Part shown: one piece after another, positions 48,715 to 55,242 of the stretch | Numbering within the stretch: position 1 is the first letter of the stretch | How the letters are laid out: every line of letters begins with the position of its first letter | DNA from: Nocardioides humilatus | Lineage (GTDB): Bacteria; Actinomycetota; Actinomycetes; Propionibacteriales; Nocardioidaceae | DNA: 64,000 nucleotides | Assembly (NCBI RefSeq): GCF_008373755.1 | Contig: NZ_VUJV01000003.1 | Location: forward strand, 992,001-1,056,000 | Direction of reading: 5' to 3' | Translations under genes and position numbers: made by a program | The notes under the pieces: generated by a model | Told to the model about the DNA's origin: nothing | Databases searched by the model: none | What the model saw: only the letters and a program-made list of their open reading frames with translations

Positions 48715-49344
48715 GCTCCTGACGGTCCCGTAGTGCTCGATGGCGGCGAAGTAGAGCTCGACCGTGTCGGCCACGATCTCGTCGCGGGTGGCGTCGACCC
48801 GGCCGTCGATCCACTCCGTCAACAGCTCGTTGAACCCGGCGGCGATGATCATGGAGGCACGGCGCGACCGTCGGTCCTGCTCGGCTGAGATCGGCTCGCG
48901 CGCGAACGCCTGACCGGTCTGGACAGCGAGGTCGGAAAAAGTCGCGATGGTCGTACGGCGATGCGCGCGCAGGACCGGGTGCGCGGCCGACTCCACCAGG
49001 AAACGGCTGAGCAACCGGTCGTCCGACACCTGATCAACGAACGACCCGACGGCCGCGGCCACCGCGTCCTGCGGCGATCCGCTCGCGCTGGCGACGGCTG
49101 TCATCACCACGCCGACGGTGGTGGCGATCTCTTCCTCGAAGAGCGCGACCAGCAGCTCGTCGACACTGGCGAAGCTCTCGTAGAAGTAGCGCTCCGTCAG
49201 GCCGGCCGCGCGGCAGACCCCGCGATAGCTGGTGCCGCTGAGGCCATGCTCGCGGACCAGCTCCGCGCCGGCATCGAGCAGCCGGCGACGCCGTTGGTCA
49301 CGTCGCTGATCGGCGCTCACGCCGCCGTACGTCCGCTCTGTCAT
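48691..49344 (-). CDS. TetR/AcrR family transcriptional regulator
   Basis: 217 aa from ATG at 49344; an upstream GTG at 49389 would add 15 residues unlike the family. Helix-turn-helix near residues 14-62 (SGTSYRGVCRAAGLTERYFYESF). Same subfamily as the TetR at 30263-30886 (N-terminal RTYGG versus RIWGG). Divergent from the carotenoid oxygenase/nitroreductase operon with a 7-bp-arm dyad at 49382-49403 between, so it likely represses that operon. Confidence 0.86.
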   Translation of the reverse strand: MTERTYGGVSADQRRDQRRRRLLDAGAELVREHGLSGTSYRGVCRAAGLTERYFYESFASVDELLVALFEEEIATTVGVVMTAVASASGSPQDAVAAAVGSFVDQVSDDRLLSRFLVESAAHPVLRAHRRTTIATFSDLAVQTGQAFAREPISAEQDRRSRRASMIIAAGFNELLTEWIDGRVDATRDEIVADTVELYFAAIEHYGTVRSDTSAGHD

Positions 49345-49381
49345 CGCGCTCAAGTGTCGCAGGCCACCTTCCCAACCCCCA

Positions 49382-49403
49382 TCTGACACCTTACGATGTC
49401 AGA
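49382..49403. promoter_or_regulatory. Probable TetR operator over the carotenoid oxygenase promoter
   Basis: TCTGACA (49382-49388) pairs with TGTCAGA (49397-49403) across 8 bp. The minus-10 box TACGAT (49392-49397) lies inside, so binding would block RNA polymerase. Confidence 0.6.
49392..49397 (+). promoter_or_regulatory. Minus-10 element TACGAT, leaderless carotenoid oxygenase transcript
   Basis: TACGAT is followed by 6 nt and ATG at 49404; no ribosome binding site. Confidence 0.5.
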
Positions 49404-50828
49404 ATGTCGATCACCCAGGAACGCATCACCCTCGGCGAGGAGTGGGGCATCCACCGGCCCCTGCTCGAGGAGCGCGACGTCGTCGACCTGCAGGTCGACG
49501 GAACCATCCCCGCCGAGCTCGAAGGCACCCTCTACCGGATCGGTCCCGGCAAGCTCCAGGTCGGTACGACGCTGCTCGACAACATCTTCGACGGCGACGG
49601 GATGATCAGCCGGTTCAGCATCCGCGATGGCCGCGTCGACTTCCGCAACCGCTACGTCCGCACCCAGCACTTCGAGCACGGCCAGCGGTCCAGCAAGGTC
49701 AAGTACCGCGGGGTCGGCGCGATGCGGCCCGGCGGGCCACTGGCCAACTTCCTACGACTGCCGGCCAACGTCGCCAACACCAACGTGATCCTCACCGGCG
49801 ACGAACTGCTGGCGTTGTGGGAGATGGGCCGCCCGCACCGGGTCGACCCGGACACCCTGGAGACACTCGGCGAGGAGGACTTCGAAGGCCGGCTCAAGTG
49901 GATCGGTGCCTTCTCCGCGCACCCGAAGTGGGATCCCCAGACGCAGGAGATGTTCAACTTCGGGCTCGACATCTTCCCCTACCCGCAGATCCGGTGCTAC
50001 CGGCGCAAGCGCGGCGGCCCGCTCGAGCAGTTCGCGAGCATCCCGATGCTCGACCTGCCCTGGAACCACGACGTCGCACTGACTGGCAAGAACCTCGTCT
50101 TCGTGCTCGACCCGATCATGCCGACCCTCCCGCAGATCGCGCTCTCGCGCGGCTCCTACCTCGACGCCCTCGACTACCGGCCGAACAAGCCCACCCGCTT
50201 CGTGATCGTGCCGCGCAACGGCGGCCGGCCGCGGATCGTCGAGCACGACGCGCTGATGCACTTCCACGTGACCAACGCCTTCGACGACGGCGACGACGTC
50301 GTCGTCGACCTGGTGAACTTCGGCCCCGACGCCTGGGACCAGCTCAAGGTCACCATCGGCGACGCGCGCAACCCGCACCCCTATCCGCCGAACCGGCTGA
50401 CCCGCTACCGGATCAGCCCGACCGGACAGGTGACCTCAGAGCAGCTGGTCGACTTCACCGGCGAGTTCCCGCAGTACGACTGGCGCCTGACCGCGCGCGA
50501 GCACCGCTTCACCTACCTCACCGGCTTCGGCGAGTCGATGTCCGACGGCTCCATCACGAAGGTCGACAGCACCACAGGACGGGTCTGGCAACACACCATG
50601 GCCGGACATGCGATCGGCGAACCCCTGTTCGTGCCGAGGTCCCCCGACGCTGCCGAGGATGACGGCTGGCTCGTCGCCCTCGCCCACGACCGGCGCGAGC
50701 AACGATCGAAGCTGGTCGTGCTCGACGCCCGCGACCCGGAGCGGGACGCCCTCGCCACGGCGCACCTCCCGTTCAACGTGCCGCTGGGCTTCCATGGCAT
50801 GTACACCCGCAGGCCGGTGGCCTCGTGA
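49404..50828 (+). CDS. Carotenoid cleavage oxygenase / lignostilbene dioxygenase family
   Basis: 474 aa. Seven-bladed propeller family with four Fe(II)-binding His: in FSAHPKWDPQTQEMFNFG, LPWNHDVALTGKNLVF, HFHVTNAFDDGDDVV and LGFHGMYTRR near the C-terminus. All four are in place, so an active Fe(II) alkene-cleaving dioxygenase (or isomerase) is expected. Substrate could be an apocarotenoid, stilbene or phenylpropenoid. First gene of a pair with a nitroreductase whose GTG overlaps its TGA; controlled by the TetR through the operator at 49382-49403. Confidence 0.92.
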   Translation: MSITQERITLGEEWGIHRPLLEERDVVDLQVDGTIPAELEGTLYRIGPGKLQVGTTLLDNIFDGDGMISRFSIRDGRVDFRNRYVRTQHFEHGQRSSKVKYRGVGAMRPGGPLANFLRLPANVANTNVILTGDELLALWEMGRPHRVDPDTLETLGEEDFEGRLKWIGAFSAHPKWDPQTQEMFNFGLDIFPYPQIRCYRRKRGGPLEQFASIPMLDLPWNHDVALTGKNLVFVLDPIMPTLPQIALSRGSYLDALDYRPNKPTRFVIVPRNGGRPRIVEHDALMHFHVTNAFDDGDDVVVDLVNFGPDAWDQLKVTIGDARNPHPYPPNRLTRYRISPTGQVTSEQLVDFTGEFPQYDWRLTAREHRFTYLTGFGESMSDGSITKVDSTTGRVWQHTMAGHAIGEPLFVPRSPDAAEDDGWLVALAHDRREQRSKLVVLDARDPERDALATAHLPFNVPLGFHGMYTRRPVAS

Positions 50829-51562
50829 GCAGCGCCGACCTGTCGTTCGGCACTGACGCTCCGCTGCTCGAGGTCATGTCGACCATGCGAGCGATGAGGA
50901 AGCTGAAGCCCGACCCCGTGCCCGAGGACCTGCTGGTGCAGCTCGTCGAGGCGGCGATCTGGGGACCGAGCGGCAGCAACGCGCAGGCCTACAGCTATGT
51001 CGTCGTCACCGACCGGGAGCAGATGGCCGCGCTCGCGCGACTGTGGGACGTCGTCGCCACCTTCTACCTCGGCACAGCCGGGAAGGCGGTCCCGGACGGA
51101 ATGACCGAGGAGAGCTACGAGCGGATGCGTGCGGCCCTGCGCTTCCAACGCGACCACTTCGCCGAGACGCCGGCCGTGATCATTCCCTGCTACGACCTCG
51201 GCCCGTGGCAACGCAAGGTGATGCGCAACGTCGGAGAGGTCCGCAAGGCGACGTTCGCCCTCGGACCGCGTCGCGCCGTCACCGTCCTGCGGAACTACGG
51301 TCGTTTCGGCGACATGGGCGCAGCCGCGAGCGTCTACCCCGGCGTGCAGAACCTGCTGCTCACCGCGCGCGCCCTCGGCCTGGCCGCCACGATGACCACC
51401 TGGCACCAGCTGATCGAGGCGGAGTTCAAGCAGGTCCTCGGGATCCCGCGCAACGTCCAGACCTTCGCCGTCATCCCGATCGGCTACCCGGCGGGCCGCT
51501 TCGGACCGGTCTCGCGCAAGCCCGCAGCCGACACGATCCACTGGGATCGCTGGGCAGGCTGA
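50825..51562 (+). CDS. Nitroreductase family FMN-dependent oxidoreductase
   Basis: 245 aa from GTG overlapping the dioxygenase stop (GTGA). FMN-binding MSTMRAMRKLKPDPVPEDLL at the N-terminus and AAIWGPSGSNAQAYSYVVV, then GAAASVYPGVQNLLLTARALGL and VIPIGYPAGRFGP, are standard for the family. It reduces nitro groups, quinones or enones, or removes halogen or hydride from an unsaturated ring; substrate not assignable. Operon with the carotenoid oxygenase suggests a reduction after oxidative cleavage. Confidence 0.88.
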   Translation: MSSADLSFGTDAPLLEVMSTMRAMRKLKPDPVPEDLLVQLVEAAIWGPSGSNAQAYSYVVVTDREQMAALARLWDVVATFYLGTAGKAVPDGMTEESYERMRAALRFQRDHFAETPAVIIPCYDLGPWQRKVMRNVGEVRKATFALGPRRAVTVLRNYGRFGDMGAAASVYPGVQNLLLTARALGLAATMTTWHQLIEAEFKQVLGIPRNVQTFAVIPIGYPAGRFGPVSRKPAADTIHWDRWAG

Positions 51563-51565
51563 CGC

Positions 51566-52978
51566 TCAGCGCGGCCCGACTACGGGACGGATGTTCTGGT
51601 TCATCGCGAAGAAGTTCTCCGGGTCCCACGCCCGCTTGAGCTCGGTGAGCCGCGCGTACTTCTCGGCCCCGAAGGTCTCCCGGATACGTGACTCGTCGAC
51701 GTCGCTCACCAGGTTGAGCCCCATACCCGCCATCGTCCACGGCTCCAGCGCAGCAGCGGTCGAACGCGCCCACGCGATGTGCCGGGCGTCGCCGTCAGGG
51801 TCGCCGTTCTCCCAGATGGCGTAGCAGTGGAAGAGCCACTGGGCCGCGCGACCACCCAGCGCCGTCGCATCCTCAGCCACGTCGCCGAAGGCCCCGCCGA
51901 GAGGCGCCAGGATGAGGGCGCTCGCGGGCGACGTCGCCTCCATCGCGCACGCGATCGCAGCGTCGAGCACCTCGTCCGGCACGGTCGGCATGAACTCCGA
52001 GCGCCAGTAGTTGCGCCGTCCCGGAGGGTTGCTGGGATCGCTGGACGCCTGGATGTCGAGGTACGTCGTCGGGCCGATCATGTCCACGGCAGCGCCGAGC
52101 GCCTTGAGCGGCGCCAGCACCGAGGCGCCGGCCTCGACGTCGCCCCAGTAGGCGGCCATGATGCCCACCGCGGGGCGGCCCCGCATCTCCTCGGGTACGA
52201 AGGGCGCCTGGGGCGCGGTCATGCAGATCATCCCGCCGCAGACCTCGCGCGGCGCCTCCAGGAAGAAGTCGCGAACCGAGCGCAGCACCTCCGGCGCGCG
52301 GCTGATCGGGAACATCATCCGACCGCCGTAGACCTCAGGACCGATCGGGTGGAGGCGGAAGGTGAACTCGGTGACGATGCCGAAGTTGCCCCCGGCTCCT
52401 CGCAGACCCCACAGCAGGTCAGGGTTATCGGTGTCGCTGGCCGTCACGACTCGACCGTCGGCCGTGACGACCTCGGCCGCGAGCAGGTTGTCGCACGCGG
52501 TTCCGTGCAGCCGCTCGAGCCACCCGCTGCCGCTGCCGAGCGCGAAGCCGGCGACGCCGGTCGTCGTCATCCGACCGCCGGTGGTCGCGAGGCCGTGCGC
52601 CTGCGTCGCCCGGTCGAGCTCACCCCAGACGACGCCCGGCTGCACCCGTGCGACCCGGGCCACGGGGTCGACCTCGATCCCCTTCATCGGGCCCAGGTCG
52701 AGGAGCAGACCACCCTCGATGGTCGAGTAGCCGGCGACCGAGTGGCCGCCGCCGCGTACGGCGAGCGGTAGTCCGGACGAGCGGGCGAAGCCGACCGCGT
52801 GGACCACGTCGGCGACCGAGGTCGCCTGGGCGACCACTGCGGGTCGGCGGTCGAACATGGCGTTGAAGCCGGTGCGCGCGACGTCGTACGCCTCGCCGTC
52901 GGCGGGAGTCAGGACGGTGCCCGCGAAGCCGGCACGGAGCGGAGCGAGATCGAGAGCGGGCGCGGAGTCGATGGTCAT
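51566..52978 (-). CDS. FAD-binding oxidoreductase, berberine-bridge enzyme type
   Basis: 470 aa. N-terminal FAD-binding-4 (PCMH) domain with VRGGGHSVAGYS, whose His is the usual covalent FAD site, and GFALGSGSGWLERLHGTACDN, whose Cys could make a second link. C-terminal BBE domain ends with RAWDPENFFAMNQNIRP. Members oxidise sugars, alkaloids, polyketides or aclacinomycin-like compounds. Stands alone; converges with the nitroreductase (3-bp gap) and starts 45 bp from the end of the Crp/Fnr gene. Bicovalent flavin is a suggestion only. Confidence 0.88.
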   Translation of the reverse strand: MTIDSAPALDLAPLRAGFAGTVLTPADGEAYDVARTGFNAMFDRRPAVVAQATSVADVVHAVGFARSSGLPLAVRGGGHSVAGYSTIEGGLLLDLGPMKGIEVDPVARVARVQPGVVWGELDRATQAHGLATTGGRMTTTGVAGFALGSGSGWLERLHGTACDNLLAAEVVTADGRVVTASDTDNPDLLWGLRGAGGNFGIVTEFTFRLHPIGPEVYGGRMMFPISRAPEVLRSVRDFFLEAPREVCGGMICMTAPQAPFVPEEMRGRPAVGIMAAYWGDVEAGASVLAPLKALGAAVDMIGPTTYLDIQASSDPSNPPGRRNYWRSEFMPTVPDEVLDAAIACAMEATSPASALILAPLGGAFGDVAEDATALGGRAAQWLFHCYAIWENGDPDGDARHIAWARSTAAALEPWTMAGMGLNLVSDVDESRIRETFGAEKYARLTELKRAWDPENFFAMNQNIRPVVGPR

Positions 52979-53023
52979 GGGACCACCGTCCTCTCTTCTG
53001 CACGCAATGGTCAGTGCTGCGCG

Positions 53024-53722
53024 TCACAGGCTTCCGGCGGCCTCTGCCACCGCCTCCAACCGGGCCCGGTCGTGCACGACGAAGTGGCCGTCCTGCTGAC
53101 TGATCACGCCGTCGGCCACCAACGGTGCGAGCGCTCGGTTGATGTTCTCGCGGGAGGCCGCGGCCAGCGCACCCAACGTGCGCTGGGAGAGCTGGAGCCG
53201 GACCCGGACTCCCCCGTCGACGGGTTCGCCGAACTCGTCCGCGAGTGCCAACAACGTGCGCGCCGCCCGAGCCCGGATGTCGTCGAACACCATGCCAGTG
53301 AAGGAGTACGCCGCCCGGACGGTCAGGCCCGAGAGCTGCTCGAGCATCCGTTCCAGCGCCGGTGGGTGCCGGCTGAGGAAGGCGACGAGCGGAGCCCGAC
53401 GAAGGAGCAGGAACCGGCACTCCTTGATCGCGGTCACGTTGACCTGGCGCACGCCGCTCGCGTGGAAGAGCCCCACCTCGCCGGTGATGTCGACGGCCTC
53501 GTTGATGTCGACGATCACCTCGGCCCCGTCGCGGCTGAGCCGATGCGACTTGATCGTCCCCTCGGCGAGCACCCACAGGGCATCCACCGGATCGCCCTCG
53601 AACCAGATGGCCTCACCCGCGCCGTACCGCCGCTCGGTGAGGTGCGGCACCAGCTCCGCGACGTCGTCGCGGGTCAGGTCGCGGAAGATCGGGGTCTGGA
53701 GCAGAATCCCCGGCAGGTCCAT
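53024..53722 (-). CDS. Crp/Fnr family transcriptional regulator with degenerate cyclic-nucleotide site
   Basis: 232 aa from ATG at 53722. Cyclic-nucleotide-like beta-barrel at residues about 20-125; the phosphate-binding cassette reads GEVGLFHASGVRQVNVTA, with Glu kept but the Arg-Ser/Thr pair replaced by Arg-Gln, so cAMP binding is doubtful. No Fnr Cys cluster. C-terminal winged helix-turn-helix has LSQRTLGALAAASRENINRAL. Follows the cardiolipin synthase gene by 19 bp on the same strand, but TACGCT 6 nt before the ATG indicates its own leaderless promoter. Confidence 0.85.
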   Translation of the reverse strand: MDLPGILLQTPIFRDLTRDDVAELVPHLTERRYGAGEAIWFEGDPVDALWVLAEGTIKSHRLSRDGAEVIVDINEAVDITGEVGLFHASGVRQVNVTAIKECRFLLLRRAPLVAFLSRHPPALERMLEQLSGLTVRAAYSFTGMVFDDIRARAARTLLALADEFGEPVDGGVRVRLQLSQRTLGALAAASRENINRALAPLVADGVISQQDGHFVVHDRARLEAVAEAAGSL

Positions 53723-53728
53723 GCCCGG

Positions 53729-53734
53729 AGCGTA
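53729..53734 (-). promoter_or_regulatory. Minus-10 element TACGCT, leaderless Crp/Fnr transcript
   Basis: On the minus strand TACGCT is followed by 6 nt and ATG at 53722. Confidence 0.4.
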
Positions 53735-53741
53735 GACCCGG

Positions 53742-55214
53742 CTACTGGAGCGCAGCGGTGAGGCGCATGACGTTATCGACGTACTTGGTGCGGGCGGGGC
53801 GCTCGCGCCAGCGGTCGAGCGTGAGCTCGTGGGAAAGGGCGCGGTAGGTGTCCTCGACCTCACGCAGCTTCACCACGACCTCGGGGTCGGGCAACATCAG
53901 CGACACCTCGAAGTTGAGGCCGAAGGAGCGCATGTCCATGTTGCTCGACCCGACGACGGCGACCTTGTCGTCGACGGTGAAGTGCTTGGCGTGGAGGACG
54001 AACGGCGCGGGGTACTGATAGATCCGCACGCCGGCGTCGAGCAGCGCGCGGTAGTACGACGCCTGCGCGTGCCCGACCATGAACTGGTCGCTCACCTCGC
54101 TCACGAACAGCTCGACATCGACGCCGCGCTGCGCGGCGGTCGTGACGGCATAGAGGAGCGACTCGTCCGGGACGAAGTACGGCGAGGTCAGCGAGATCCG
54201 CTCGGTGGCGGAGTAGATGAGCGCGGTGAACATCCGCAGGTTGTTCTCCGCGACGATGCCCGGCCCGCTCGGCACGACCTGGCAGGGCACCTCGAAAACC
54301 TCGTCGGGTCGGCGATCGGGTGCCCCGTGGACCGGGACCAGGTCGACGGCCTCGGCGGTCTCGACGTACCAATCAGTGGCGAAGACCGCGTTGAGGGCAC
54401 CGACCACCGGCCCCTCGAGGCGCACCATCAGCTCGACCCACTCGCGACCGAGCCGATGGTTCTTCGGCTTGTTGTAGCCGGGCTCGGTGAGGTTGAGCGA
54501 CCCGGTGAAGCCGACGCTGCCGTCGACCACCAAGATCTTGCGGTGGTTGCGGAGGTCAGGGCGCCGGAACCGCCCGCGGAGCGGCTGGATCGGGAGCATC
54601 GGCCGCCACCGGATCTCGGTCCCGCGCAGCCGCCGCAGCATCGAGTGATATCCCGGGATGCCCCGCGAGCCGAGGTGGTCGAAGAGCATCCGGCAGACGA
54701 CGCCTCGTTCGGTCGCCCGCACCAGCGCCTGGAACAGCGGGTCGGTCACCTCGTCCCAGGCGGTGATGTAGAACTCGACGTGCACGAAGGACCGCGCGCG
54801 GTCGACCTCGGCAGCCATCTCGTTGATCACGCCTGCGTAGTCGGGCCAGAGCTGCACCTCGTTGCCGCCCGACATCGGCAGCGCCCCAAGCCTTCGGTTG
54901 AGCTCGGCCACCGTGCGCAGCTCGGCCGGGATGGTGGCCTCGTCGTAGTCGAGGTGCAGCGCCTCGGATGGCGCCCGCACCGCCTCGATCGCGCGACGCT
55001 GCCGCGCCATCCGGCGCCCCTCCAGCCGGGTGCGGCCGAAGAGCTGGAAGATGGTGAAGCCGATGATCGGCTCGACGAGGATCAGCAGCAGCCAGGCCAT
55101 GCCGGTCGACGGCTTGCGGTTGCCGGGGATCACCCCGAGCGCCACCAGGCGGAGCACGACCTCCAGGGTCAGCAGGAGGAAGCCGAGCGTCGTCGTCGGT
55201 TCGAGGGCACCCAT
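53742..55214 (-). CDS. cls: Cardiolipin synthase (phospholipase D superfamily)
   Basis: 490 aa. Two N-terminal membrane helices (LLLTLEVVLRLVALGVI and GMAWLLLILVEPIIGFTIF), then two PLD/HKD motifs: LRNHRKILVVDGSVGFTGSLN and LHAKHFTVDDKVAVVGSSNMD. This matches the bacterial ClsA-type enzyme that joins two phosphatidylglycerols to cardiolipin. Has TAGGGT 6 nt before the ATG. Upstream neighbour of the Crp/Fnr gene. Confidence 0.92.
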   Translation of the reverse strand: MGALEPTTTLGFLLLTLEVVLRLVALGVIPGNRKPSTGMAWLLLILVEPIIGFTIFQLFGRTRLEGRRMARQRRAIEAVRAPSEALHLDYDEATIPAELRTVAELNRRLGALPMSGGNEVQLWPDYAGVINEMAAEVDRARSFVHVEFYITAWDEVTDPLFQALVRATERGVVCRMLFDHLGSRGIPGYHSMLRRLRGTEIRWRPMLPIQPLRGRFRRPDLRNHRKILVVDGSVGFTGSLNLTEPGYNKPKNHRLGREWVELMVRLEGPVVGALNAVFATDWYVETAEAVDLVPVHGAPDRRPDEVFEVPCQVVPSGPGIVAENNLRMFTALIYSATERISLTSPYFVPDESLLYAVTTAAQRGVDVELFVSEVSDQFMVGHAQASYYRALLDAGVRIYQYPAPFVLHAKHFTVDDKVAVVGSSNMDMRSFGLNFEVSLMLPDPEVVVKLREVEDTYRALSHELTLDRWRERPARTKYVDNVMRLTAALQ

Positions 55215-55220
55215 GCAGGC

Positions 55221-55226
55221 ACCCTA
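55221..55226 (-). promoter_or_regulatory. Minus-10 element TAGGGT, leaderless cls transcript
   Basis: On the minus strand TAGGGT is followed by 6 nt and ATG at 55214. Confidence 0.45.
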
Positions 55227-55242
55227 GTGAGCGCCCGCCGGG

